In this document: piece by piece, positions 12,201 through 21,149 of the stretch
How the letters are laid out: each line of letters starts with the position of its first letter
How positions within the stretch are numbered: the stretch's first letter is position 1
Assembly (NCBI GenBank): GCA_963931865.1
Contig: OZ007515.1
Coordinates: forward strand, 6,694,493 to 6,758,492
Direction of reading: 5' to 3'
Source of the DNA: Axinella damicornis
Lineage: Eukaryota > Porifera > Demospongiae > Axinellida > Axinellidae
DNA length: 64,000 nt
Program-made: the position numbers and the translations under genes
Notes under the pieces: model-generated
What the model saw: only the letters and a program-made list of their open reading frames with translations
Told to the model about the DNA's origin: nothing
Databases searched by the model: none

Positions 12201-13227
12201 GTAGAGCTTAGAGTTGCACCTATGCTCGACCGGCAACCTTGGAGGTGTAAGTATGAGATGGTGGATGTAATCAGAGTCTGCTCGGGGTGAGAGTGATACC
12301 GGACTACCATTCTGAAGGGTGAGCTTGCCCTGCCGGCGAGTGAACCAGCTACCAGTAGCGCGGTGGCTATTTACGAATGCCCTACAACGGTTCTGACTAT
12401 ACCATCCGATAATCATGATCGCTACCATCTATTTGGTGCTGACTCTGCTGAGTTACTCAGCGCTTCCCACCCCCCAAAAATAAAAATCTAAAACTGGCAT
12501 GGGCAAGGGCCTTGGACCGAGGCTATGCGGTACACTCAACAAGGGGAAAGATCAGCTGTTCTCAATGAGCAAACCTATTTATAAGTGTGCATGAAACAAA
12601 ACAACTCCAACAAGCTTTTGTGACCAAGGACTGGTGTATTCCAGGAAATAGGCATCAACTGCATGCACTGCATTAGGACCAAATCTAGTAATAGTGTAAT
12701 TTGTAAATATGTACTTGGAACTGGCGTTGTTTTGATAGGTACATTTCCTGGGGAATCACAGAAATTGTCCTGAGCTACACAGCTCGCTCTCTCTCTCTCT
12801 TTCGGAGTTCTCTCAAAATTCAGCACGTTGAAATGGACGAAATGGTCGAAATGGTGGAAATGGTGGAAATGCAGCGTGTGGTATGGCAGCGGGTGTCCAT
12901 TTCCTGGAATAACAGTCACAGGCTTGAAATGCAGCTCATGGCAATGACGGCATGGCAGTAGATGCCCAGTTCCTGGAATAGTACAGCCACAACAGTCACA
13001 AATACTCGAAATGCAGTACGTGGCATGGCAGTTCGATGCCCATTCACAACAGTCACAACCGATTTCTCTCCAAACGCAGTGTGTGTCAATTTACAGCGGT
13101 ACACCATTTCCTGGAATTTCCAATCCTACGGTAGTGAATAATCTTTTTTTCCTACTGTCATAAATATGGTAGCTTACCAATTGTAGGTACTTCAGCAATG
13201 AATACACGCCTCAGGGCATTGGCCATG
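214..13227 (-). CDS. POLR2C: RNA polymerase II subunit RPB3 (POLR2C), partial, six exons
   Basis: RPB3 is the alpha-like subunit that dimerises with RPB11 and seeds Pol II assembly in the nucleus. Exons in transcript order: 13227-13178 ([16 protein letters not shown]), 11214-11146 ([24 protein letters not shown]), 10537-10485 ([18 protein letters not shown]), 9204-9076 ([15 protein letters not shown]...), 7130-7079 ([17 protein letters not shown]) and the 32-nt exon 245-214 ([11 protein letters not shown]). All junctions are GT/AG and all phases join without a break. The CxCxxxCxxC zinc motif of the family is present. The order and spacing match the remembered animal RPB3 from about residue 30 to 185. 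The first coding exon (about 30 residues, ending in phase 2) was not found upstream of 13228. The C-terminal exons lie beyond the left edge. The 6.8-kb intron 246-7078 holds a LINE and two repeat elements. The exon at 9204 follows a CA-rich tract. Confidence 0.93.
1026..1157. repeat. 132-bp inverted-repeat foldback
   Basis: The arm beginning TGTACCATGGCATAGCCAGG is mirrored by an arm ending GCAAGCCATGGTACA. The centre is TTCCCTCGGGAGGGAA. The arms are nearly perfect and would form a long hairpin. This fits a small foldback transposon. It lies in the large POLR2C intron. Confidence 0.7.
1247..3890 (-). mobile_element. 5'-truncated non-LTR retrotransposon (CR1/L2/Jockey-like) with intact reverse transcriptase
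   Basis: The minus-strand frame 3879-1414 is open for 821 codons. It starts inside an endonuclease/phosphatase domain ([11 protein letters not shown] near residue 27, then GTDHLAIDF), so the N-terminal half of the endonuclease is missing. A full reverse transcriptase follows: [55 protein letters not shown] and the catalytic FADDCAIY. After the ORF, a short 3' region ends at 1247-1270 in tandem TTCAG units, the sort of short tail repeat used by CR1/L2-like elements. 5' truncation is expected from target-primed reverse transcription. The intact RT frame suggests a fairly recent insertion. Its orientation matches the host gene POLR2C. Confidence 0.88.
4346..4371. repeat. (CTAG)n microsatellite
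   Basis: Six or so tandem CTAG/TAGC units in the POLR2C intron. Confidence 0.8.
4655..4975. mobile_element. long-TIR foldback element, copy 1 (GTGCATTA family)
   Basis: Palindromic blocks built from TTAATGCACACTTTAGTGTG are followed by two long mirrored arms containing GTGCATTACGG, GCAATCTAGTTAACGG and GATAATGCAC. The same sequence occurs in reverse orientation at 29165-29490, which defines a mobile family. No coding capacity is visible. Confidence 0.7.
5012..5655. mobile_element. outer TIR element enclosing a CTCCTGG element
   Basis: The ends TAGACCATGCCTACAAGGGC (from about 5016) and GCCCGCCAGTAGGCATGGTC (to about 5653) form a TIR of about 27 bp. The interior is almost entirely the CTCCTGG element at 5109-5620, so one element probably captured or was invaded by the other. 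Confidence 0.5.
5109..5620 (+). mobile_element. CTCCTGG element, full-length copy B (about 512 bp)
   Basis: The left end is GAGGGGCAACCACACTCCTG and the right end is CCCCTACCAGGAGTGTAAT; they share the inverted core CACTCCTGGTAG. Two exon-like modules lie inside. Module 1 is ATG at 5239 to a GTGAGT donor at 5296 ([19 protein letters not shown]). Module 2 is ATG at about 5415 to a GTGAGT donor ([15 protein letters not shown]). After each donor comes a related stretch containing GCGATyACG and GTCAGAATCT, so the element looks internally duplicated. No transposase is encoded. Confidence 0.75.
5766..6167 (-). CDS. hypothetical ORF, possibly a decayed gene
   Basis: A 133-codon ATG frame that I do not recognise. 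The first 75 residues look protein-like and include a Cys cluster ([17 protein letters not shown]) and an acidic end (TPDEEDKQW). After that, another frame looks more protein-like ([17 protein letters not shown], then [18 protein letters not shown]) but contains a stop, which suggests frameshifts. It lies in the large POLR2C intron on the same strand, between two CTCCTGG elements. It may be a pseudogene or chance. Confidence 0.25.
   Translation of the reverse strand: MVAEVRNEGRALPPEAYMLVKNPNALMLEMCFQEICGTCDTVCREFCSKRIGVEVFDAPVITPDEEDKQWLSSVLSITTTISLAESGAHQPAECTLSISQPSEHHLLGLQILFGHQILQGLKSESVSVISPAS
6352..6834 (-). mobile_element. CTCCTGG element, copy C
   Basis: Same family as 5109-5620, reversed. 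Module 2 is intact ([15 protein letters not shown], then a GTGAGT donor). Module 1 keeps its GTGAGT donor but has lost its ATG and part of its frame. It lies in the POLR2C intron. Confidence 0.7.
7535..7612. repeat. 25-bp tandem repeat, about three units
   Basis: The unit ACATGACGCAGGCCTCCTAC plus a short remainder is repeated, the last copy diverged. It lies in the POLR2C intron between the exons at 7079 and 9076. Confidence 0.8.
7770..9000 (+). mobile_element. CTCCTGG element, copy D, interrupted by a nested insertion
   Basis: Left end at 7770, right end TGAGTGTAAT at 9000. Module 1 runs from ATG 8023 to 8079 ([19 protein letters not shown]) with donor GTGAGT at 8080. Module 2 runs from ATG 8199 to 8244 ([15 protein letters not shown]) with donor GTGAGT. 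The right terminal segment is displaced by an insertion at 8352-8959. An extra segment of about 150 bp is also present near 7850-7940. Confidence 0.75.
8352..8959. mobile_element. 608-bp insertion with 8-bp target duplication TTATTTAC
   Basis: TTATTTAC occurs at 8344-8351 and 8960-8967. Removing 8352-8967 restores the family's normal end (TTATTTAC followed by GYGGCACAATTTTT). The insert begins ATTAAGGTTACGGGTACC, and part of it matches 13490-13720 in reverse. No obvious TIR or ORF was found. Confidence 0.7.
9206..9300. repeat. imperfect (TG)n/(CA)n tract at a splice acceptor
   Basis: Broken TGTGTGTG runs on the plus strand. In the POLR2C transcript these read as CA-rich sequence ending ...CACACACACTGCAG directly before the exon that starts at 9204. 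Confidence 0.75.
9885..10090 (+). repeat. dispersed repeat related to 43590-43720
   Basis: The two loci share GTGCAAAGCAC, AAGGTGCCAxxAGAGCCCAT and the TTCGCGC(A/G)GAC(C/A)GATCA block. Direct orientation, diverged. The family is unidentified. Confidence 0.5.
10345..10440. repeat. GGGATTTATGG foldback fragment
   Basis: GGGATTTATGGCGACATAAA ... CCTTGTCCTCAGGC ... TTTACTGCCATG matches the better preserved foldback at 18708-18820. It sits 45 bp downstream of the POLR2C exon donor at 10484. Confidence 0.6.
11423..11926 (-). mobile_element. CTCCTGG element, copy F
   Basis: Reversed, full length. Module 1 runs from ATG 11805 to 11749 ([19 protein letters not shown]), followed by GTGAGT. Module 2 ([15 protein letters not shown]) is followed by GTAAGT. 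A second partial right end lies just before it at about 11395-11422, and a strongly diverged relative follows at 11927-12440. Confidence 0.75.
12781..12880. repeat. (CT)n followed by a 9-bp tandem repeat
   Basis: A CTCTCTCT run at 12784-12801, then about five units of GAAATGGTN near 12829-12875. It lies in the POLR2C intron between 11214 and 13178. Confidence 0.75.
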
Positions 13228-13344
13228 CTGCAGATCAGATTAGTAATAGGGTCTTAAAACAACTGCATGTATACAAGAGTAACAAACACAGATGATGTAA
13301 CAGTACATAAACATGGTTTCAGAATCAACCTCTGAAATTCTCTT

Positions 13345-13370
13345 GGGGGGGGGGGGGGGGGGGGGGGGGG
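13345..13370. repeat. G26 homopolymer
   Basis: Twenty-six consecutive G on the plus strand, upstream of the first recognised POLR2C exon. The assembled length of such tracts is unreliable. Confidence 0.8.
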
Positions 13371-13489
13371 ATGCCCCCAGATGCAAGGCAATTCCAATAT
13401 TGATCTGACATCCACAGACAACATGGTTAGCCATATGTTTGGACGCTTGTCAGATGACAGATCCTTAATAATTTAATTGTCTCCATCAG

Positions 13490-13720
13490 ATTAAGGTTAC
13501 GTATATCAGGCAACAATGACTACTTCCTAGTGCATGTGCAGAATTGCACCTTCAGCTTCAGGATGCAGCTATATAGAAGACGTGAATGTCTAGGTATAAT
13601 GTTATTCACCATGCATCTCCCACTAGTGGCCACATGTACAGTACACTCAGAAAGTGGTGTTCAATGAAGGGTGTGGTAACAACTAGCTTCCCTAACAGTG
13701 AGAAACCGCCTAGTACACTA
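13490..13720 (-). repeat. second copy of the 8352-8959 insertion family
   Basis: GCAGAATTGCACCTTCAGCT and neighbouring blocks are the reverse complement of 8700-8770. Both loci also contain ATTAAGGTTACG at one end. Confidence 0.55.
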
Positions 13721-14438
13721 GCTGTCTCCTAAACAATTTAGCTCTGGCACTAGACATACACGTGTACACACAAGTCATGTTTTTCCGCTATAGGCTGTTT
13801 AGTTTACCCTTTGACCGAATATGAGAATGCGCAGCGACTCCAACCCTTCCTTAGTACACAGCCCTGGTCAATTAAGATGTGCGGTTGCATGCAGCTACAT
13901 GTACATGTTCACTGTAGCTGTGACTGTGGTGCAACCTCCACCTGGTTACTTTCAAAATCTGGACAAGTAGTACTTAGAGCTGCGACCGTGGTCACAACCT
14001 GTGACCATCCAAAAACTACCTGTGACTTTCTTTGTCTATGTAACCTCCTATCTGTCTAGGAGAGTATCCCAAGTTTGGCTACATGTGTATTTAGGACCAG
14101 GCTAGAGAAGGAGAGAGTTTCGGTGTGCAGGGAGTTCATCTACAGTAGCGGTCATTAAAAGTTTACATTTCATTTCCGTTGCACGGTTGTTGCACAGTGC
14201 AAGCATATATAGGACGTTCCAGCCTCTGTTCTGATTTGAGTGCTGTTCTGGCACCATTTTGTTGTGGCACCGCTCCGTTTTATATTCCGTTTTTTTTTAA
14301 AGTGCAAAAGTAGAAGTCTGACCGTGACAGAGACGCTAGGCGTGTATGAGTGTTGGTCGGCCAAGTTAGCTAGCTAAAATGGATGTGAGCACTACTAACT
14401 AGTAGCTTTGCTACCAACATGCTCATTTCAAACCATAA

Positions 14439-14690
14439 CTAAGGCCAGGCATCACTGTCAAGATAAACAGTAAACTTACTGCGCTTCTCTTGAAGTTCTT
14501 TTAGCTGCTTTCGCAGAGCCGTTCTTCTTAGCTTCGAATAAAACGCACAACAACTTGAAAACCCTTTTGGCAACTTCAAGGTATAGTCACTTACATATGG
14601 CCCTGTAGAGCGTTTGCAACCGGGATCAAGAATATTGATCAGTGAAAATCTTCCTTGATTGGCCCCCAAAAAGGCCTTGATCTTGATCAT
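14439..14690 (-). CDS. hypothetical exon-like ORF
   Basis: The minus-strand frame contains a basic, coiled-coil-like run (SKLRRTALRKQLKELQEKR) ending at a good donor, GCA|GTAAGT, at about 14480. A second frame over the same bases is equally plausible (AKRVFKLLCVLFEAKKNGS). The 5' part overlaps GATCAAG-rich repeat sequence. I recognise no family. It could be an exon of an unidentified gene or a captured fragment. Confidence 0.22.
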   Translation of the reverse strand: MIKIKAFLGANQGRFSLINILDPGCKRSTGPYVSDYTLKLPKGFSSCCAFYSKLRRTALRKQLKELQEKRSKFTVYLDSDAWP

Positions 14691-15430
14691 GTCTACAGAA
14701 AGTCTTGATCGCTTGATTCAGAGGTTCAAAGGTCACACCCGTGGGCCCACCTTCCTATTAATGCTCGTTGCAATTTTATGTTCAAAAAATGACGGGCGAA
14801 CCAGCCATTTTTACGGCCGGTGTACAGGGGTGAAGTTCTATGCCCTAGCAAAGGTGGAATTTGGAAGCAAAGTTTAAGTTTGTGAGAAGGAGGGTTCATC
14901 CACTACCAGTACAGTAGGCACTAGGCGTGGGCGGGGCTGGGGAACGAGGCTTGCTATGTACCCATAATACATATATATAGCTGTGCTAGTGATATGTTGA
15001 TTAATAGTTTACATGTACGCTCTGGCGAGGGCTTCAGATGCCTGGAGCTTCAAATTAGTGGGGTTATCACCCAACAGACCACTTGAAAGACCCATCCTTC
15101 CTATTCATGGATGGTGTTTTGTCCGACTAACCAGCTCTGCACCCATCCTTCCTCTAGCTGCTGGTGAGCAGCGAGTATGGTAAGGAAGGCGGGGTCAATC
15201 AATAAAGTCTTGTGCCCATACCTTGGCTCAAGATCTGGGCATGAGACTAAGGCACAACTCTTGCTGAGAAAAGCATTTGATCTTGAAGACACTGTCGCTC
15301 TGAGGACATCTTGATCGCTTGGTCGCCTCCAAAAAAGACCTTCAAAAAAGACCTTGATTGCTTGATCGTCTCCAATAAAGGCCTTGATCACTTGATTACA
15401 TCTTGATCCCAGTCGCAAAATGTTTCGTAG
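14608..15430. mobile_element. candidate TIR element rich in TTGATC motifs
   Basis: GCGTTTGCAACCGGGATCAA near 14608 mirrors TTGATCCCAGTCGCAAAATG near 15402. Many TTGATCG/CTTGATC motifs lie just inside both ends. Confidence 0.45.
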
Positions 15431-16317
15431 TATATACGTTCTATACCAGATGTGATCGTTTGACGTTCAGTTCCGTTTCATTTTCCTAGCAAAAATGGAA
15501 TGCATACGCTCACACCATGCAATGATCGTACAAAAGACACAAAACGTAAACTTTTTATTGACTGCAATAAAATGGCAGTGATTATCTGATGTGGGCGGGT
15601 GCATTTGAAAACAATTCAAGGCGGGGAGTGGAGAGGGAGGAGCAACGCAGGGTGAGTGAGCAGAATCCTCAGGTTCAGTGTGGCATAACTTTAACGATAC
15701 TTCGAGGTGTCAGCCTCGAGACCATCACAGCCAACCAGCATGCTGACATGATAATTGGTTTTGGAGGTGGTATGCGGAGGGTGGGAGGTTTCCAAGGGGA
15801 AAGTTGTATTAGCCTATCAGGTAGTCTGGGCACTCTTTGGTGAGCATGGTGAATTGCTTGATCCATTTGGTGGAGTTCGTGGGATGTGCAAGGGGAGGCA
15901 CGTTTTAACTTCAATAAGCACCACAGTGACAGCTGCCACGGCGCATCTTGGCCGTGTTTACCAAGGAAGGGGTGGAGTCGCTACGCATCAGCGCAGTCGA
16001 CAGTCAAACCATGCAAAAGAGCAGTCGAACTTTAGACCCACAGTCACAGCTGTGACTACAGAGTCTATGAGCATGACCTCCACCTGAGGTGGAGGTTGTC
16101 TAATAATTGCTGGCACAGTGGAATAGCCTCTGAGATAGTCTCATGGGCCAGCCTCTCGCCACACATGGGTGTGATGAGAGGCTGGTCCGCGCATATGCTG
16201 TGACATTTGCCAGTCTGCAGAGGTCAATAGGGGCATGGATGTGATGTGACCACACTGCCAGTGACCCTACATACCCTGTGACAAGACCCTTGATGGGCGT
16301 TATCAAGAGTAGTGTAT

Positions 16318-16447
16318 AGCCTCGTTCCCCAGGCCTACCCCGTTTTTTCTGTTCTTCGGTTTGCGTTGACTAATACACGGATCCGTGTATTATTGTCAAC
16401 GCAAACCGAAGAACAGAAAAAACGGGGTAGGCCTGGTAACGAGGCTA
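16318..16447. mobile_element. TAGCCTCG foldback, palindromic copy
   Basis: The arms AGCCTCGTTCCCCAGGCCTA and TAGGCCTGGTAACGAGGCT face each other around the centre AATACACGGATCCGTGTATT. The arms are about 60 bp and near perfect. It matches the ends of the 445-bp copy at 44168-44612, so the interior has been lost and the TIRs lie end to end. Confidence 0.8.
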
Positions 16448-17021
16448 CCATGCCTACACAACACCAGACACAATTACACACCTGAGGTCTGTATTCTCGA
16501 TCACAAACTTCACATTTTCCTCAGTAGCTTCTGTGACTCGTACGCTGGGGTCCTTGGCATACGGCATCTCACTCAGTCACTGCTACTAGTTGCTAGTGCT
16601 GTGCTCCGCTGGGCGATACTAGTCTCGGCTATTCGCGCATACTCTGATCTGGTATAGCGCAGTCTCGGTGGGCGTGGACGTCTAGTCTGGGATCCGGGCC
16701 GGCCCGGGAACGCGTAACGAGAAGTGGTTTTGTGACGTAATTGCAACCGTTGCTCAGTATTAATATTCCGCCCACTACATGCACGAGCCTACTATTCAGT
16801 CTATTGGCCCTGAACTCTAGAGCTCTGGAAGCAGCAAGTACTGAAAGGTCTGCCATAATTGTATGTTACTAATCTCGTAAGTAGTTGCTCAAGCGCTAAG
16901 CTCGGGTGGTACAGTAGGGGATTTCCGTGCCCTGTTACTGTACAGCGTTGGAAAGTTTGAAGGTAGGGTATGGATGTGCACTTGGAAGAATTGCTGTCCA
17001 AATATGGTCAATTACATTATA

Positions 17022-17546
17022 ATGAAACCGAGGGGTCTACGGGATTTAGGGCCGTGTCTATTTCACGGAATGGAACGGAACACTGGATAACATGGAACGG
17101 CTATGCACATCCTCGCTGCAGTGTCTGATCTCTACAAACTGTACATCAATGGACAGAGCTCGACGAGTCCTACATGCTGGTAACCATATTGTTGAAACAT
17201 GATGGTTAGTGTTAGAGTTACGACCAAAGTTAGCCATACGCGAGCTTCCGCCCACGCGATTTCGTAGAACTCTTGAGCCAATTCTTTCCAGCAGCAAGGA
17301 TTCCAGCAAAAAGGGTACCAGCGTGTAGAGCTCGTCGCGCTCTATCCAGTGGTATGCAGTTTATGGAGTTCAAACTGTGCAGTGAGGACTTGCATAGCTG
17401 TTCCGTGTTTTCAAGTGTTCCGTTCCGTGAATAGTCCCGGCCGGATTTAGAGCCCTGCGGAACTGTATAGACACCCACACGTGAAGTGCAAGGGTGTCTA
17501 TTGGTTTCCAAGGGGATCTAAATCCCGTAGGCCCCGAGGGTTTCAT
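17022..17546. mobile_element. 525-bp TIR element
   Basis: The left end ATGAAACCGAGGGGTCTACG mirrors the right end GTAGGCCCCGAGGGTTTCAT. Inner blocks (CACGGAATGGAACGGAACAC against CCGTTCCGTGAATAG) are also inverted. No ORF of note. Confidence 0.7.
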
Positions 17547-17634
17547 CAATTATATATCCCACCTAGTCTAGCGGGCTAGCCCCTCGAATTTTCCCCAGCA
17601 CGGATCGACTCACGTGACCGCACAGGGAAAAAGA

Positions 17635-17943
17635 GGGTCTAGAAACTTTGGACCACTTTGCTTGGGCTCTACTCGAAATCGGGTAGAGCCAATCAGATTG
17701 CAGCTGTCACGTGGTGATCTTTCAAATCGCTCGGTACAAGCGTTGAGGACTGTCTGAAGTTGCCTGCGATTGCTGTTCTCCTACACAACGACCAAACTGA
17801 CAGAAGTACAAACAGCCAACGAGGTTAGCGGGCCGGAATCGACTGACTGCAGTTGCACTAATTGGAATATTGTGACGTAAACGGACATGTTGTAAGCTTA
17901 ATATTCTTTCATACCGAGTAAAGTGGTCCAAAGTTTCTAGACC
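17635..17943. mobile_element. 309-bp TIR element
   Basis: GGTCTAGAAACTTTGGACCA is mirrored by TGGTCCAAAGTTTCTAGACC; the TIR is about 25 bp. Non-coding. Confidence 0.75.
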
Positions 17944-17997
17944 TTACTTCTCCGCGCGCGCATACTGAAAGTGATCGCGCGCTGGAGAAAGCGAAGG

Positions 17998-18045
17998 GCT
18001 AGCTTGTTAGACTATATCCCACGGGATATAGTCTAACAAGCTAGC
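17998..18045. repeat. perfect 23-bp-arm palindrome
   Basis: Arm GCTAGCTTGTTAGACTATAT(CCC), loop AC, then its exact complement. No mismatch in either arm. Confidence 0.9.
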
Positions 18046-18461
18046 TACGTTCATGGTCATATTTCCCTCCCTGTAGCATTGAACGTGCACATGCGCAAAC
18101 AGTTCATAGCGCAATGCATGATAATGATTTTTAAAGTTGAAGTTCAAGGTTCAAATAGCTATAGTACTATAGTAAAGGTCATATGGATATTGTGTATGCG
18201 ACGAAGCTCAAATGAGGCAGTAACGAGCGACCTTGCCAATTTGTGAAGAGGTTTGAAGTCATTGGAAAGTTCGTCGTCTCCGAAAAACAGGGAGGGGCTG
18301 TGAGCGAGGCAGGGCTAGGACCAGCAACAGAGCTGGAGGTGGAGCTTTCACCAAGGGCAGAGTTTCGCGCACAGTCAGTCCACTCGCACATGCCAAGGCA
18401 GAAGGGAGAGAAAGAACAGGCCATGGCTGCAGTTTCTCGAATCTATCATTACCAAGGTAGC

Positions 18462-18660
18462 CTTCATTATATGCTGACTCAGCACACACAGATAACCATG
18501 TGCATTCCTTGTGTTATGAAGGGGACACTATAATTATACAGTGGACCCAAGGACCCGGGACCCGGGACCCGGGGACCTGGGACCTGGGACCCGGGACCCG
18601 GGACCGGGGACCTGGGGACTCAAGGATCTTCAGCTGTTACGGGAGACAGAAATGCAATCA
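18462..18660 (+). repeat. dispersed repeat with GGGACCC minisatellite, copy 1
   Basis: The flank CTTCATTATATGCTGACTCA leads to a block of GGGACCC/GGGACCT units (18541-18615), followed by ACTCAAGGATCTTCAGCTGT. The same flanks recur at 19599-19797 with a different number of units, and a partial copy lies in reverse at about 20250-20332. Confidence 0.8.
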
Positions 18661-18707
18661 TTACCAGCGCCAGCGATGAGATTCAATGGACCAATCAGAC
18701 GAGTTAG

Positions 18708-18820
18708 AGCCGGGTCGCCAGGGATTTATGGCAACATAAACCTACCTTGTCCTCGGGCGTTCGCTCTTGGACTCGGTCGGTTTACTGCCATAAATCCCTG
18801 GCAACCGGGCTCTAAATATA
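18708..18820. mobile_element. GGGATTTATGG foldback element
   Basis: The arms AGAGCCGGGTCGCCAGGGAT and CCCTGGCAACCGGGCTCT are inverted, with TTTATGGC/GCCATAAA inside. It is about 110 bp. Confidence 0.7.
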
Positions 18821-18903
18821 CAGCTGGCAGCAAATCAAATCGTTGTCTGTATTAGCAACCGAAACAGCTAGCAACCGTTCAGTCAGAAAGACTTCACACT
18901 GAG

Positions 18904-19134
18904 ATGGCCGAGTTTTATAGCAGCTGCTCTCGCCATCATAACCGACAACTCTGCTTACTCGTGCCTCGTGTTTGGGACTGTGACTCCGAAGCGGAACCAG
19001 ACTCTGGGATCGCACCAAATACGCCCCGCCCCATGACACTTACGGAGGCATTGTTTGTGAGACGTAGACGACCAAGTCCGAAGTCCAGCTCCACGCTACT
19101 GGCTACAGCACTCGCGTGCAAGACCAAATCATAA
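18904..19134 (+). CDS. hypothetical 76-aa ORF
   Basis: ATG (MAEFYSSCSRHHNRQ...) to stop, Ser/Arg/Pro-rich with RRRRPSPKSSS near residue 52. I recognise no family and see no splice donor. It lies between the two direct copies of the GGGACCC repeat, upstream of RTRAF. It could be chance. Confidence 0.15.
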   Translation: MAEFYSSCSRHHNRQLCLLVPRVWDCDSEAEPDSGIAPNTPRPMTLTEALFVRRRRPSPKSSSTLLATALACKTKS

Positions 19135-19598
19135 GCTGTACATTGTATCAATAGCGGTATCTGAATGTATGACACTGTAACTACATGAAATTGACAGGTG
19201 TATAAGTGAAATTACAGGTGAAATCATAGGGGTAATAAGTGATTTAATCTGCCAATCATATCACAGTATTTCATTGAAGTATAGTGTAATGAGAATTAGT
19301 ATGCACGCTGGCGCTTTGCACTTGTGCATCCGGGAAGACATTCGCTTTAGCCTGTCAGCTGAGTATTTGTGCTGCTGGTATCGACGACGCACTGTGCTGA
19401 TGACTCACTGTGCTTGGGAGTACAAATACATTCCGTATGACTGCCAGTACCCCAGTTAGCAGCTGCACTGAATCAGCCTCGAGGTTGGGTATGCGTATAA
19501 CATTCGTTATAGTTATAATGCAAGAATTAAAGGCTATGAGCGAAATGAGCGAAAATCTATACCTACCTCATTAATTTCAGTTCATCCTGTAAGGAACT

Positions 19599-19797
19599 TC
19601 ATTATATGCTGACTCAGCACACACAGATAACCATGTGCATTCCTTGTGTTATGAAGGGGACACTATAATTATACAGTGGACCCAAGGACCCGGGACCCGG
19701 GGACCTGGGACCTGGGACCCGGGACCGGGGACCTGGGACCCGGGGACCTGGGGACTCAAGGATCTTCAGCTGTTACGGGAGACAGAAATGCAATTAC
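19599..19797 (+). repeat. dispersed repeat with GGGACCC minisatellite, copy 2
   Basis: Direct copy of 18462-18660 with almost identical flanks. The internal GGGACCC/GGGACCT array differs in length. Confidence 0.8.
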
Positions 19798-19898
19798 AAG
19801 CAATCTGTGCTAAGCCTGATGTAAAAGCCCAAACTCCCGGTTAACATATGTTGTTACCTTGAGTATCCAAGTCAGCGTTGCACAACCGGATTAATACT

Positions 19899-19940
19899 TA
19901 GCCTCGTTCCCAGGCCGTAATCCTGGGAACCAGGCTAGAT
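19899..19940. mobile_element. minimal TAGCCTCG foldback
   Basis: TAGCCTCGTTCCCAGG ... CCTGGGAACCAGGCTA with almost no interior. The flanks GATTAATAC and GATTAATAT are close to a 9-bp duplication, offset by one extra T. Confidence 0.55.
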
Positions 19941-20249
19941 TAATATAGTTATTAAACTATAATAATAATTGTAACAGAATTAAAGTTCAAAGTGCAATGC
20001 TATATGCTATAGATACATGACAAAGGTCAAATGCTTTTTTGTAGCCTTGTGTGGTGTGCGAGAGTCTGACTTCGCTGGAGGGGCCGGAGAACGAGGTACA
20101 TGAATAGCTATCTGCTAATATTCTGAAGTGGAAAAGTGATGAAGACATGCAAGCTAGAGGATAATGCTGTAGTTATTCTGAAAATGTCTTCCGATTTGTA
20201 CCAAGCTGACTTGCATACTCCAGGCAATGATATAACCATGAGTTTTGAC

Positions 20250-20332
20250 TTGTAGTTGCATTTCTATCTCCTGTAACAGCTGAAGATCCTTGGGTCCCTG
20301 GGTCCCGGGTCCCGGGTCCCCGGGTCCACTGT
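20250..20332 (-). repeat. GGGACCC repeat, reversed partial copy 3
   Basis: AACAGCTGAAGATCCTTGGG followed by tandem GGGTCCC units is the reverse complement of the end of copies 1 and 2. It lies 40 bp upstream of the RTRAF splice acceptor. Confidence 0.75.
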
Positions 20333-20378
20333 TTATAGTATCCCGTTATAAGGCATGTGTTTCCCATTTCCAGGCACA

Positions 20379-21149
20379 ATGTTTCGCCGTAAGCTGAAAG
20401 CTCTGGACTATCATTCTGCTAGCAACATTGATGTGACAAACCCCCATGATCTGAAAGCACTTGTGGTCTGGCTCGAAGACCAGAAAATTAGGCACTACAA
20501 GATTGATGAGCGAGATAACCTTCGCTCTAACAGTGCAGAAAACTGGACTGCAACCTTCGAAAAGTATCTGGCAGATTTAGAATGCCCCCATGATATTGAA
20601 AATAACTTCCAAGCTGCAATTGACTGGTTGCTGGGTGTTGCACTTAGATACGAGTATGGAGATGCTTCTAGGCAGCACCCAGAATTGAAACAAGGTCTTA
20701 CCCCTCCAAGTGCTCCAGCTCAGAAGCTGACCTCTTCCCTTCCTCCTCCCAGTAAGTCCCCTCTCGATATTAACCCTAGCAATGAGATATTCATATCAGG
20801 AGTTCAGGCCCTTGCCAAGATTGTTCTGGTTACCAGTCACCCTGACCCTTCAGTTCTCTTAGAAGCAGTGAGAATTGTCATGGAAGAGAAACTCTCCCAG
20901 CCCACTTTGGAAGCTGCTCAGCAGATAAAACCAGGAGAGGATGCTAGAAAGCAGTACAACATTACACCAAAAGACTGCGGTTTTGATCTTGGAGATCCAG
21001 TTCTTAGTGAAGCAGCCAAAGTGCTGAGACTTCTCCATATCCAGGAGCTTCGATACTTGCAGACCCACATTAATGAGCTCATTGTGGCTGCACAAGCAAT
21101 TACTGCCAATCCAAAAACTGACCAGTCACTAGGCAGAGTAGGTAGGTGA
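20379..21149 (+). CDS. RTRAF: RTRAF (hCLE/C14orf166) homologue, complete single coding exon, 256 aa
   Basis: RTRAF is a small metazoan RNA-handling protein. It belongs to the tRNA ligase complex (RTCB, DDX1, FAM98), shuttles between nucleus and cytoplasm and also associates with Pol II. The start MFRRKLKALDYH, the segment VVWLEDQKIRHYKIDERDNL (residues 25-45), AIDWLLGVALRYEYGD (88-103) and the C-terminal block LLHIQELRYLQTHINELIVA match the human protein as I remember it. The human protein is 244 aa; a Pro/Ser-rich insert near residues 112-135 explains the extra length. The start is the ATG at 20379, because the in-frame upstream ATG at 20355 lies in the intron: a polypyrimidine stretch and CAG at 20371-20373 form a 3' splice site 5 bp before the ATG. 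The gene therefore has a 5' UTR intron; its upstream exon was not located. Confidence 0.97.
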   Translation: MFRRKLKALDYHSASNIDVTNPHDLKALVVWLEDQKIRHYKIDERDNLRSNSAENWTATFEKYLADLECPHDIENNFQAAIDWLLGVALRYEYGDASRQHPELKQGLTPPSAPAQKLTSSLPPPSKSPLDINPSNEIFISGVQALAKIVLVTSHPDPSVLLEAVRIVMEEKLSQPTLEAAQQIKPGEDARKQYNITPKDCGFDLGDPVLSEAAKVLRLLHIQELRYLQTHINELIVAAQAITANPKTDQSLGRVGR